Positions 9,185 through 17,017 of a stretch of 64,000 bases of DNA are shown one piece after another. The notes under the pieces were generated by a model. It did not search any database. It saw only the letters and a list, made by a program, of their open reading frames with translations, and was not told the origin of the DNA. A program made the position numbers and the translations under genes. Position 1 is the first letter of the stretch. Each line of letters begins with the position of its first letter. Location of the stretch: contig CAVOZT010000004.1 of NCBI GenBank assembly GCA_963701375.1, positions 1,116,001 to 1,180,000 of the forward strand. The letters are read 5' to 3'. This DNA comes from CAVXTF01 sp963701375. GTDB taxonomy: Bacteria > Actinomycetota > Acidimicrobiia > Acidimicrobiales > CAVXTF01.

Positions 9185-10216
9185 TCACCCTGTGCGCATC
9201 GAGAAGAGGATGATGCGCGCGACGACGCCGTTACCCGCGAGGCCAATCTCGACGGCGACCGGCTGTGTCCTGCCAGGGATATGCAGCGCCAAGACGAGGA
9301 TGCCGTAGAGGTCGGTGGTCGTCGGACACGCGGTCAGGTCGTTGATGTGCAGGCATGTGCCGAAGCCCGGCTGTCCCTGTAGAGGTCCGTATGGACCAGG
9401 GTCGATGACGAGTCCGTCGGTGGGCGTCGCGCTTGCCATCTCTAGTTCCGTAATCGCCGGACAGGAAACGAGAGGTTCACTGGTGCCGCGGTTCAACACG
9501 ACCGCGGGCGGGGCGAGCAGTGAAAGGTTCGTTGGTGCGCAGCCAGTACCCCATGAAGAGACTTGTTGTTCTGGCCAGTCAATCGGAACGGCAATGCTCA
9601 GACCCGCGAAATCTACGCGGTGCCAGGATGATGGGACCGCGGGTGGCTTACTTGTGGCGAGAGTTACCTCCCTCGGCGAGTGTGTGAGGGTGTGAAGAAC
9701 CTCAGTGGAGATGGGTCCGACCAACTCAAGTCTCACGCCGAGACTCGGTACGAGCCACACGGCCAATCCCGGGCCACCATCGTTCAATCCCCTGTAGAGC
9801 GGAAGGCCGTTTACCGCGAGTTTCTCGCCTTGCAGCTTGACGTATGACGGCAGTGCGCTGATACGAACCTCGTCGGGGTTCGCAATAGGCTCATTAGGCG
9901 CGCTGCTGCAAGCATCAGGCTGCGTGGGCTGACTGCCGAACGCCACAGAGTCTCGGAAAAGACATCCGTCCAGGGTGATGACCCACGATGACGGAACGGA
10001 AATCTGAGCATTGCCGTAGTCAACGGGCACCCAGCCCTTGGGTGTTGCCGCTAGGTCCACGGCAAGGCTCGGCTTGGGGATGGGAGGCACCGTCGTCGTG
10101 GTCGGAGATGTCGCCGCGGTCGTACTGCTGCTGGCTGAGGAATGTCCACCGCAAGAGGAGAGGGTGAGCACCGTAATCGCCACTACCACGGATACGTTCG
10201 TCCGTCGCCAGGTCAC
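9185..10216 (-). CDS. Hypothetical lipoprotein
   Basis: 343 residues from a GTG at 10216. That start is chosen because AGGAGG lies 9 bases before it and because it begins the signal peptide VTWRRTNVSVVV... with lipobox LSSC (Cys22); the longer frame to 10357 adds a non-signal extension. A Ser/Thr linker follows, then a mature domain with two similar halves, each with a VP-SSW-H/I motif (about residues 85 and 205), suggesting an internal duplication. Cys pairs suggest disulfides. It is divergent from the lipoprotein at 10345. Function unknown. Confidence 0.75.
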   Translation of the reverse strand: MTWRRTNVSVVVAITVLTLSSCGGHSSASSSTTAATSPTTTTVPPIPKPSLAVDLAATPKGWVPVDYGNAQISVPSSWVITLDGCLFRDSVAFGSQPTQPDACSSAPNEPIANPDEVRISALPSYVKLQGEKLAVNGLPLYRGLNDGGPGLAVWLVPSLGVRLELVGPISTEVLHTLTHSPREVTLATSKPPAVPSSWHRVDFAGLSIAVPIDWPEQQVSSWGTGCAPTNLSLLAPPAVVLNRGTSEPLVSCPAITELEMASATPTDGLVIDPGPYGPLQGQPGFGTCLHINDLTACPTTTDLYGILVLALHIPGRTQPVAVEIGLAGNGVVARIILFSMRTG

Positions 10217-10344
10217 CAGCTTGGCCCTCCTATGCGCGCTCCTGAACACTAAGACGCACGACGGGGCCGAAAGGTTGCGACAGTGGTACTGACTCACCAC
10301 GCGCACCGAGCCGTTCCTCCTAGTCGCCATGGGAGACTCTGGGG

Positions 10345-11109
10345 ATGCGGCGCTCAAATGTCGTGACGGGGCTGCTGCTCAGCGCAGGGTTTTTCGCAAG
10401 CAGTTGCAGCGGTCCTGGGAAAGCCTCGACAACTGCCGCGTCCACTGTCCCCGTCCCCTCGATGACCGTCTATCAGTCAGCTTCGACGACGACACACCCG
10501 TCACCACCGGTTACGGAACGAAGCCTGCCGTCGGAGAGTTCGGTTTCCTGCCCGACAATATGGGAGTCAAGCCCTTACGTTCCGCCTGGGTCGGCCAGCC
10601 TGGAGCCGCTGCTACTCACGGCTGCAAGCCTCCCCGCTCGATATACCACGTCGGGGCCGACGACCCATCCAGACGGTCCCGAGTTCTACGATGAGACTCC
10701 GAAATCCCTCCCGGTGGCTTACGTCTCTTTCTTGATGGGACCCGACCGGTTCGGAAATCGTTTCAGCATCACAGAGGCAGTCGGGGGACTCGGTTCCTCG
10801 GCGTCGGCTTCTAGGCTTCGAAACCGCGTGGATTACCTGGCGCAAAAATGCGGCTTCATGACCGGACGAACCGTCAACCTCCCGGGACTGGTGCCAAACC
10901 TGAAAGTGTCGCTGAACTACGGCGGTGGAAGCAGAGGTGACTCTTCTTCCAGCGCCACGATGATTACAGCAGAAGGCCCGTACCTCATTGAGGTCAACTG
11001 GTACGACTCGAGGCTCAACTCGACAGGTTCGCCCACCGACGTTCCGCTTCCCACCCTCAATGAGATGGGAGAGGTGGTAGACGCGGCGCTCGCCCGACTG
11101 TCCGGGTGA
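10345..11109 (+). CDS. Hypothetical lipoprotein
   Basis: 254 residues with a signal peptide and lipobox ASSC (Cys21), a Ser/Thr/Pro linker to about residue 68, and a mature domain of about 180 residues. A GGGAG site lies about 10 bases before the ATG. No family recognised. It is divergent from the lipoprotein gene starting at 10216, and the two share a 128-base control region, so they may be co-regulated, but they are not obvious paralogs. Confidence 0.7.
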   Translation: MRRSNVVTGLLLSAGFFASSCSGPGKASTTAASTVPVPSMTVYQSASTTTHPSPPVTERSLPSESSVSCPTIWESSPYVPPGSASLEPLLLTAASLPARYTTSGPTTHPDGPEFYDETPKSLPVAYVSFLMGPDRFGNRFSITEAVGGLGSSASASRLRNRVDYLAQKCGFMTGRTVNLPGLVPNLKVSLNYGGGSRGDSSSSATMITAEGPYLIEVNWYDSRLNSTGSPTDVPLPTLNEMGEVVDAALARLSG

Positions 11110-11170
11110 ATCGGCAGGTCGTCAACGACACCGAAGCTGAAAGACGCGGGTCCGTGTCACACTTGACCCT

Positions 11171-11338
11171 ACGTTCGAGACGCTTACTGACCGCGCCCGC
11201 AGGGTCCTCGTCCTGGCCCAGGAAGAGGCGCGGCTTCTCAACCACGGCTTCATTGGCACTGAGCACATCCTGCTCGGCCTGATCGACGAGGGCGAAGGGG
11301 CAGCAGCCGAAGTCCTGAAACAGTTGGTTATGGCGTAG
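11171..11338 (+). pseudogene. Fragment of ClpC/ClpA N-terminal domain
   Basis: 55 codons ending in TAG translate to TFETLTDRARRVLVLAQEEA and continue through GFIGTEHILLGLIDEGEG, the first Clp_N repeat of ClpC. There is no start codon in frame (a TGA lies about 30 bases upstream), and the remaining ~770 residues of ClpC, with both AAA+ domains, are absent. It is a decayed fragment, close to a tRNA scar and an IS remnant. Confidence 0.75.
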
Positions 11339-11551
11339 TCGGCATGGCTGCGAGAGGTGAGTGTCAGGCGCGGGCACCGGCGATGACGGGGGAGCGAGGG
11401 GTCAAGGTACAGAGAAAGGTGCAAAGTTATGTCAAGTCCATCGCGCGTCCATCGCGCGGACGCCGACGACCGGAGCTGTTCGCCGGGGTTCGGACTAGCG
11501 GATTACCTGGGGATTTACTCCGCTGGCGTTCGCTGATGTTCGTCCGGCCTA

Positions 11552-11597
11552 CTTGCCAAGGTGAGGGTCGCGGGTTCGAATCCCGTCGCCCGCTCCA
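11552..11597 (+). other. 3' half of tRNA-Gly(GCC): probable attachment-site scar
   Basis: The 46 bases from the anticodon loop TTGCCAA through the variable region, the T arm (GGTTCGAATCC) and the acceptor strand CGCCCGC plus TCCA match the 3' half of a bacterial tRNA-Gly with anticodon GCC. Upstream, no D arm is found, the 5' anticodon-stem strand does not pair, and no GCGGGCG strand to pair with the acceptor is present. A copy that starts exactly at the anticodon loop is the signature left when a tyrosine-recombinase element integrates into a tRNA gene. No integrase is visible in the window. Confidence 0.75.
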
Positions 11598-11628
11598 GTG
11601 TGCGGTTGACCCGTTGGGTAGACCGGCT

Positions 11629-11934
11629 TTATGAGAATCCGACCTGGGTTTCGCTCAAGTGTAGAGCCTCGTATTCGATAGGTGTCAGGTAGTCGATCGA
11701 GCTGTGACGCCTTTCAGGTTTGTAGAAGGTTTCGATGTAGTCCCCGATGGCGGTGGAAAGCTCGACGACGGTTGTCCAGCGTTGGCGGTTCAGCAGCTCG
11801 ATCTGCATCGAGCCCCAGAATGACTCCATCGCGGCGTTGTCGTAACAATCACCGAGTCCATACCAGCCCTTTCTAGGTTGAGGGTTGGCACGCACAACCG
11901 GGCTGCGGACAGGACTGTGAAGGGCTTCTTGCAC
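11629..11934 (-). mobile_element. IS3-family transposase (OrfB) C-terminal fragment
   Basis: The 101-residue frame carries the end of an IS3 OrfB integrase core: GDCYDNAAMESFW containing the catalytic Glu, then YKPERRHSSIDYLTPIEYE. The two Asp residues of the DDE triad and the whole N-terminal part are missing, and OrfA is not found next to it. It is an inactive remnant, 31 bases from the tRNA-Gly scar. No terminal inverted repeats could be assigned. Confidence 0.88.
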
Positions 11935-11973
11935 AAGCTCCTATCTGGTCACGTTCGCCCAGACGGTTGTGCC

Positions 11974-12070
11974 GACAGTGCCTCGCTCACGCGGCCGACG
12001 GTTCATCACCAAGACACCCAAAACCGGGATCAGTCGCAAGATGGGTCAGAGCCGCGAGCGAGGCACTGTC
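11974..12070. repeat. Imperfect inverted repeat, 20-22 bp arms
   Basis: The left arm (11974-11995) and right arm (12051-12070) are complementary over 20 bases (core GACAGTGCCTCGCTC) with a 2-base bulge and a 55-base loop. It abuts the truncated IS3 fragment and lies downstream of the cyclase gene. It may be the end of a lost insertion element or a small non-autonomous element. Confidence 0.6.
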
Positions 12071-12106
12071 ATCTCATAGCCGGGGAATCGTTCCAGCACC
12101 AGCGAT

Positions 12107-12130
12107 TGTCACAGTCGCGAGACTGTGACA
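12107..12130. terminator. Perfect hairpin downstream of the cyclase gene
   Basis: TGTCACAGTC and GACTGTGACA are perfectly complementary around a GCGA tetraloop. The hairpin lies 36 bases past the stop of the minus-strand gene at 12166. There is no U tract, which is common for actinobacterial hairpin terminators. It could instead be a palindromic repeat, since its TGTCAC/GTGACA ends resemble those of the MITE-like elements further on. Confidence 0.45.
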
Positions 12131-12165
12131 GGCGTGCGGGAGGTCAATGTCGACCGGGTTGCCTT

Positions 12166-13515
12166 TTATTCTGTGGCGGTTTGGTTGTTGGCGAGTCGGA
12201 ACAGTTCCCAGGTGCCCGGGACACCTTTCAGTTCGTGAGCCCCGAGAGTTTCGAAGGTCGTGGCTTGGCCGGTGACGGACGCCGCGACGGACGCGGTCAC
12301 GACGATCTCGCCCGGGTCGGCGGAGGTCATGGCGCGGGCGGCGATGTGCACGCCGACACCGGAGATGTCGTTTTCGCGGCGGTCGATATCGCCGATGTGG
12401 ATGCCGATGCGTACAGCGAGGTTGTCGATGGCGGGCACGTCGCGTACTCGTTGTGCGGCGCGGATAGCGGCAGCGCCGGATGGCAGAAGTGCGAGAACAC
12501 CGTCGCCGGTGGTCTTGACAACGGTGCCGCCGCAGCCGCCAATCGCGGCGCGGACGGTGCGATCGTGTCGGTCGAGTAGCGACTTCCAGTCGCTGTCCCC
12601 GAGCGCCGCGGCCCGTTCGGTCGAGGCGACGAGATCGGTGAACATGAGCGCCGCGAGGATGCGCTGCGGGGGTGGGAGCCGACGTTCCCCGACGACGAAG
12701 TGGGCAATTTCGGCGACGATCGCGTCAATGTCACCCAAAAACGGAAAGTGGTCGGCGCCGTCGAGTTCTACGACGGTCGCGCCGGGGATCTGCGCTGCCG
12801 CGAGCCGAACCGATTCGGTGGATATGTAGGCGTTGTCGCGTCGGTACAGCACCAATGTCGCAGTGTGGACATGGTCGAGGAGCTGCTCCCTCGGTCGTGA
12901 GTTGAACACCGATTCCCATATCCGAATCGCGGTCGTAGGGCTCGCGCCGGCCCTGCCGGCCCTGGCGTACCAGTCGCGAAACGAGGCATCCGACGCGCGG
13001 GACGGAGCGATCTGCGCCAAGAAATCGTCGGCGACACCCTCGACGTTCTGACGTATCATGGTCCGCCGGTTCGCGACCCAATGTTCCCAACGGTCGTCGG
13101 GGAACATGGACGGATGAAGAAGTACAAGCGAACGGAGCCCGCCTGGATGTCGCGCTGCGAATCGAGTAGCGATCCCATATCCGTCCCATGCAAAGATCGT
13201 CGGGTCCTGGACACCCGAAGCGTCGACGACCGCAGACAGATCATCAGCCCACTGTTCTAAGACGGGCCGTTCCCAATCGACGATCGGATCCGACACGCCA
13301 AGACCTCGGCGGTCGAAAACCACTACCCGCCCCAGAGTGCGGAGCCCTTCTAGGAGACGGACGAACCCGACATCGTCCTCGAACACCTCCATCGGGATAA
13401 GACCACCGGAGACCATCACGATGTCCTTGCCGACGCCACCCTGTACGTCCGCATCAAACACCCGGTAGGCGACGTGAGCCCCGTCTTCAGACTCCGCGTA
13501 CTCGGACTCACTCAC
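12166..13515 (-). CDS. Alpha/beta-hydrolase-like domain fused to class III adenylate/guanylate cyclase
   Basis: 449 residues. Residues about 10-275 form an alpha/beta-hydrolase fold and about 285-445 a class III nucleotide cyclase. In the hydrolase part the nucleophile elbow reads AWDGYG where GxSxG is expected, with Asp replacing Ser; a candidate His is in GADHFPF. The domain may sense a ligand rather than hydrolyse it. The cyclase part keeps both metal-binding Asp (FTDLVAST and KTTGDGVLA), the VHIAAR motif and the end HELKGVPGTWELFR. It would make cAMP or cGMP in the cytoplasm. A second copy of the architecture, broken by a stop, is at 26849. Confidence 0.88.
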   Translation of the reverse strand: MSESEYAESEDGAHVAYRVFDADVQGGVGKDIVMVSGGLIPMEVFEDDVGFVRLLEGLRTLGRVVVFDRRGLGVSDPIVDWERPVLEQWADDLSAVVDASGVQDPTIFAWDGYGIATRFAARHPGGLRSLVLLHPSMFPDDRWEHWVANRRTMIRQNVEGVADDFLAQIAPSRASDASFRDWYARAGRAGASPTTAIRIWESVFNSRPREQLLDHVHTATLVLYRRDNAYISTESVRLAAAQIPGATVVELDGADHFPFLGDIDAIVAEIAHFVVGERRLPPPQRILAALMFTDLVASTERAAALGDSDWKSLLDRHDRTVRAAIGGCGGTVVKTTGDGVLALLPSGAAAIRAAQRVRDVPAIDNLAVRIGIHIGDIDRRENDISGVGVHIAARAMTSADPGEIVVTASVAASVTGQATTFETLGAHELKGVPGTWELFRLANNQTATE

Positions 13516-13824
13516 TTGAGCAGTCTTGCACCGGGGCCCTCACACAGCGTTTCGCTGGTGGGCGTCAACGATGGGCGGCCTTCGCATCTGCTTGCGAATC
13601 GGCACCTAAGCTTCAGAATCGTTCGTGACGACAATGAGCAACAACGAGCCTCCTGCCCTCTTATCTGACGCATTTGGGCAAGCATCTAGGCCCCATCAGC
13701 GATGCCCCCCCGTCGCCGGGATACGGCGGAACCGATTGACACGAATGAGGCACGCCGGACGCCCGAAGCGATCTCCGCGACAAAGTGTTGCGTTTTCTCT
13801 TCGGGGGCAACGGAAGGAGACTCG
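13516..13824. other. Intergenic stretch, no gene seen
   Basis: This 309-base stretch separates the divergent cyclase gene start from the SnoaL fragment at 13825. Short open frames here have no good ribosome-binding site and no recognisable product. It should contain the promoter of the cyclase gene, but I could not assign -35/-10 elements with confidence. Confidence 0.4.
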
Positions 13825-13947
13825 ATGAGTCTTACGGTTGAAGAACTTGCGATGGCCTACCACGGAGCATGGGTCGAGCTAGACTCAGACGCCAGCCGCA
13901 TCGTCAACCCCCTTGACCAACGACACCACCGCCAGTGCATGGGCTAA
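13825..13947 (+). pseudogene. N-terminal fragment of a SnoaL/NTF2-like protein
   Basis: An ATG at 13825 preceded by GGAAGGAGA opens 41 codons beginning MSLTVEELAMAYHGAWVEL. This resembles the first helix of SnoaL-like (NTF2 fold) proteins, where DSDAIVALHTDDTTF usually follows. Here HTDDTT-like sequence (TNDTTAS, near 13910) appears only in another frame, and the rest of the ~130-residue domain is replaced by repeat sequence. The good start site suggests a gene that was recently truncated. Confidence 0.5.
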
Positions 13948-14080
13948 CGCAACGTCGCGGCACGTGTCCTACATAGTCCTACGCGCGTCCACTACAGCTA
14001 AACCGCGAATGATGGAGAAACCAACCCATGCTCCTGCCCTTACACGCGCGAGCTTCATCTCTTCAGCGGTAATCGCGAAC
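13948..14080. repeat. Diverged dispersed repeat, copy 1
   Basis: This stretch aligns imperfectly with 17018-17205. Shared blocks include CAACGTCG, ACATAG, GCGCGTCC, CCTATG/CCCATG followed by nTCCTGyCC, TACGCGCGA and AATCGCGAAC in the same order. It lies directly after the truncated SnoaL fragment. No product is recognised in any frame. In copy 2 the equivalent of the GCGAATGATGGAG segment has become an 8-bp tandem array. Confidence 0.5.
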
Positions 14081-14123
14081 CAAGTCGTGCTTCACTGGTG
14101 TTAACGCGCGTGGGGGTGGTGAC

Positions 14124-14267
14124 ATGACCTTGAACGATGACCATGAACCTGTCGAGTTGCTCGACGTGGACGGGGGACCTCAAGGACCGGACCCTGAGTT
14201 CGACGACGACGTGAACGTGATTGACGACCCCGCGATGTTCGAGGTTCCCCGCGGTACGACTGAATAG
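14124..14267 (+). CDS. Small acidic protein, 47 residues
   Basis: An ATG at 14124 opens a 47-codon frame rich in Asp and Glu (MTLNDDHEPVELLDVDGGP, then PEFDDDVNVIDDPAMFEVP), ending TTE before TAG. GGGGGTGG 5-12 bases upstream could act as a weak ribosome-binding site. Composition looks protein-like and unlike a chance frame, but no family is recognised. It lies about 100 bases before the ABM-family gene. Confidence 0.45.
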   Translation: MTLNDDHEPVELLDVDGGPQGPDPEFDDDVNVIDDPAMFEVPRGTTE

Positions 14268-14372
14268 GCGACCCTCGAAGGTACGTACCGGGACGGCGTC
14301 TCGAGCCCCTTGCCAGCTCGAACCTCGACGTGCTTGTGTGGATGTCGACGGACCGAGAACAGGAGGTGTCCG

Positions 14373-14654
14373 ATGCACGCCATCGTCGCCCACGTCACCT
14401 TTAAGCAGGGCCAAGAGAATGCTGCGGTGAAAGAGCTGGACAACCTTGTCATCCCGGCGGCCAAGGGAGCCCAGGGCTTCAAGGGCGGCTACTGGTTGCG
14501 GAGTGAAGACGGGAAGCACGGAACCTCAGTAGAGCTGTATGAGAGTGCTGACAAAGCGAGGGCCGAGATGGCCCGTCGGGGTTCCGGCGTGCCGCCACAG
14601 GCGCCCGTGACGCTTGACAGCATCGAACTATTCGAGGTCGTGAGGGACGCCTGA
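14373..14654 (+). CDS. ABM-like dimeric alpha/beta-barrel protein
   Basis: 93 residues. AGGAGGTG lies 6 bases before the ATG at 14373 and decides the start over the longer frame from 14310. The sequence (HAIVAHVTFKQGQENAAVKE ... GFKGGYWLRSEDG) has the size and pattern of antibiotic-biosynthesis-monooxygenase (ABM) or stress-responsive alpha/beta-barrel domains, which act as dimers. Some members are heme- or quinone-oxidising enzymes; nothing here fixes the substrate. Confidence 0.7.
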   Translation: MHAIVAHVTFKQGQENAAVKELDNLVIPAAKGAQGFKGGYWLRSEDGKHGTSVELYESADKARAEMARRGSGVPPQAPVTLDSIELFEVVRDA

Positions 14655-14780
14655 AGGTTCCTGAGCAGCTCACACGCCGACGGCAGCTGTCGGTTTCCGA
14701 CGGTGCGCGTCGTTGCTGTGACGACCATGTCAGCCGACGAGTAGGAGCGAGCGCGAGGCGGTTTCATCGCTCGGTCCGAA

Positions 14781-14879
14781 TGTCACGATTCCCCAAGGCG
14801 ATGTCACGATCGTCCATAGCGAGGACCTATACGGGGCGTCTTGACAACGACGCCGACGCTCCATGGGGTTGTCGTGACA
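14781..14879. mobile_element. MITE-like element, copy 1 (99 bp)
   Basis: It begins TGTCACGATTCCCC and ends GGGGTTGTCGTGACA, so the ends are near inverted repeats. A second TGTCACGATCG lies inside, and the conserved core GAGGACCTATACGGGG is shared with copies at 15937 and 20022. It sits between two genes and has no coding capacity. This is the most diverged of the three copies. Confidence 0.7.
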
Positions 14880-14964
14880 CCTGGAGACGGGGTGCGACTT
14901 CGGGAGCGGAGGGCTCGACGCTGCAGTACGGTCGCGCAAAACGCCACTCCTGGAGGTAATGGCT

Positions 14965-15399
14965 ATGAACGTCGCAGCCGAATCATCGCTCGCCAACATT
15001 GTCGATGCCCATGAGGCCGCAGAGGCCGCCCATGACGCAAATGCGGTTGCCGCCACCTTCGCCACCGACGGCGTCCTCGACCCGAAACCGACAGGTGCAA
15101 CTTTCGCCGGTCGCGAGACCATCGCCAAGTGGTACACAGAGCTGTTCACGGCCTTCCCGGACCTCGCCCCGACGGTTGTAAACCGTTACCACGACGGCGA
15201 CGTCATTATCGACGAGGTCTCGTTCACTGGCACCCACGATGGCGCCTTCCTGGGCATCCGCGCGACCGGGAAGCCAATCAACGTCGCTGCAAGCATTGTG
15301 TACGAATTCGCTGACGGTGAGATTGTTCGCGAGTCCGCCTACTGGGATGTGGCGACCATGCTGGTCCAGATGGGCGTGCTTACTTCACCGTCGGCGTAG
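14965..15399 (+). CDS. SnoaL-like (NTF2-fold) protein
   Basis: 144 residues. Two ATGs are close; GGAGG at 14952-14956 is 2 bases before the first (14959) but 8 before the second (14965), so the second is preferred. The protein has the SnoaL/polyketide-cyclase-like ester cyclase pattern: an N-terminal helix, then FAGRETIAKWYTELFTAFPD, EVSFTGTHDGAFLGIRATG and DGEIVRESAYWD. Members bind small hydrophobic molecules in a cone-shaped pocket; substrate unknown. MITE-like copy 1 lies about 85 bases upstream. Confidence 0.8.
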   Translation: MNVAAESSLANIVDAHEAAEAAHDANAVAATFATDGVLDPKPTGATFAGRETIAKWYTELFTAFPDLAPTVVNRYHDGDVIIDEVSFTGTHDGAFLGIRATGKPINVAASIVYEFADGEIVRESAYWDVATMLVQMGVLTSPSA

Positions 15400-15482
15400 C
15401 GGCCGCCCTACTAAGACGCCCTCATCTGAAAGGGGGATGGGGAACCGGGCTCGCGTTGCACGCACGCCACCCCTGACTGCCA

Positions 15483-15905
15483 ATGCGCATGATCGGTCCG
15501 AGGTTCATTGTCGGCGTATTCGCCGGGCTGAGAGCGGCGATCGGCGTCGTGTTCGTCGTCGCTCCTGGTCGGCTGACCGAACAGTCGGGTGGGGGGCCCG
15601 GCGCCACACTCATGACGTGCAGCTTTGCCGTTCGTGAAACAGTGCTCGGCATAGGTGGACTCCTTGCTGTGGTTAGAACAGACGTTTCTCCCTCCGCTGT
15701 TCGGACGTGGGCCGGTCTTGGTGCCCTGACCGACATCGGCGATCTTTGGGCTTCGCTAGCTGCTAGCGCAACGGGACGAGAACAATCATCACGCGTACCA
15801 GCACTCGTCGCAGCTACAGGTCTCTTGGCTGAGCTTTGGGCTTTTCACCGCAGTTGGACGATCGCGAACATGGTCTGTCCCACCGACCCTCTGGATGAGC
15901 CCTGA
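15483..15905 (+). CDS. Predicted four-helix membrane protein
   Basis: 140 residues with about four hydrophobic segments (near residues 7-28, 52-66, 75-93 and 105-122). The pattern of helices with small Gly/Ala faces resembles DUF4267-type actinobacterial membrane proteins, but I cannot confirm the family. Two in-frame ATGs (15483 and 15489) are possible starts. It follows the SnoaL-like gene on the same strand after 84 bases, so cotranscription is possible. Confidence 0.55.
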   Translation: MRMIGPRFIVGVFAGLRAAIGVVFVVAPGRLTEQSGGGPGATLMTCSFAVRETVLGIGGLLAVVRTDVSPSAVRTWAGLGALTDIGDLWASLAASATGREQSSRVPALVAATGLLAELWAFHRSWTIANMVCPTDPLDEP

Positions 15906-15936
15906 GGACGGCTACCGCTTGCCCGAAAATAGACAT

Positions 15937-16035
15937 TGTCACGATTGCCCAAGGCGACGTCACGTTCGCCCATTACAAAGACCTATATGGGGAAATCGTG
16001 ACAACAGGTGACCCACCTCATGGAGAATCGTGACA
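15937..16035. mobile_element. MITE-like element, copy 2 (99 bp)
   Basis: The ends TGTCACGATTGCCC and GGAGAATCGTGACA are inverted repeats, and inner copies of the same ends (GTCACGTTCGCCC, GGGGAAATCGTGACA) are nested inside. The core AAAGACCTATATGGGGAAAT is almost identical to copy 3 at 20022. It is intergenic and has the same length as copy 1. Confidence 0.75.
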
Positions 16036-16096
16036 ACCGGCCCGAGTCCTTGGGATGTCGCGTCCGATGATGGATCGTCGGCCTCCACCTTGACTC

Positions 16097-16684
16097 CTAC
16101 CGCTGCTTTTGTAGTGCAGGAATACCATGCAACGGCCCTGAGGTCACGCTGCTCGATGGCACCGTATAGCCCGACACCGATGCTTCGGCCCCCACGCTCC
16201 CGGACACAAGTCCGCACAGTGCGTCCCCTGCCGGGATGCCGAGACCGGGTTCCAACGGAACGTCGACCTCCTCGAGTGAACCGGGGTTGATGATCTGGCT
16301 GTACGACCCGACCTGTGTACCTTGCGAGCAGGTTGTCCCGAGTTGGACGTCGAATGCGACGACTTGATTCGACCCCGGCGATGGGTCGGCGTACACGTCG
16401 ACGTGGATCGTGGTGACGACCAGAGCCAACCCTGCGGGCGGCGTCGCAACCGGCGAGTAGGCCGATCCGAGGAACACATCTTGGCTCTGGAAGAAGCTGC
16501 TCGGGTTGGCCGTCGCGGTGAGCAGTTGCCCTGCCGCAGACACGTTGGCCTTGATGCCGCTCGGGCTTCCCTTGATGATGACGGCGTTCGTCACGGCGAC
16601 AGCCGCCGTCGGCACGAGTACCAGGGCGGCCACCACCCCGGTCACGATCCAGCCCGCTCGGGACATGTTCTTGATCCTCGACAT
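16097..16684 (-). CDS. Secreted hypothetical protein
   Basis: 195 residues with a clear signal peptide: MSRIKNMSRAGWIV, a hydrophobic core to about residue 31, then AVA, a likely signal peptidase I site. The mature part is beta-rich with two or three Cys. A family of actinobacterial exported proteins with the same N terminus and unknown function is recalled but not verified. The longer frame on the same strand (15960-16721) lacks a signal peptide and is a shadow. Upstream, GGAGGCAAC precedes the ATG. Confidence 0.72.
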   Translation of the reverse strand: MSRIKNMSRAGWIVTGVVAALVLVPTAAVAVTNAVIIKGSPSGIKANVSAAGQLLTATANPSSFFQSQDVFLGSAYSPVATPPAGLALVVTTIHVDVYADPSPGSNQVVAFDVQLGTTCSQGTQVGSYSQIINPGSLEEVDVPLEPGLGIPAGDALCGLVSGSVGAEASVSGYTVPSSSVTSGPLHGIPALQKQR

Positions 16685-16721
16685 GGTTGCCTCCTGTCGT
16701 ATTCGTCAACCCCGGTGGCAT

Positions 16722-17017
16722 CCTGAGCTGCGATCCAGTCCCGACTGCCCCCCTGGAGATGACCGTCCTAACACGAAGAAAAGAAAGGTTCCAGGCGGTT
16801 TGGTGGTGTTGGACGCTGGGTGTAAGCGTGTCGCCGACAGCCTACGTAGCCACACACGGTTTCGATATCCTCCAGGTGCTCAACGCGATCGCGCGCCGTC
16901 CTGAGGTCACTGGGGCGGTCCTGGTGACCGAATCCGACCGCCCCTCGCCCTCGACACCTGGTCCAATGACACCTCGGCGAACATCGAGGGCCAGGATTCT
17001 GGTCACAACGCGCAACC
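16722..17017. other. Intergenic stretch, no firm gene
   Basis: Nearly 300 bases between the secreted-protein start and repeat copy 2. A plus-strand frame around 16830-16950 reads ATHGFDILQVLNAIARRPEV, which looks protein-like but has no credible start, ribosome-binding site or recognised family. It may be the remnant of a decayed gene. Confidence 0.35.

Noticed and set aside
9185..10357. 390-residue version of the lipoprotein
   Set aside because: AGGAGG and the signal peptide both place the start at 10216.
15960..16721. 253-residue minus-strand frame rich in Arg and Gly
   Set aside because: It shadows the secreted-protein gene 16097-16684, which has a signal peptide and a ribosome-binding site.
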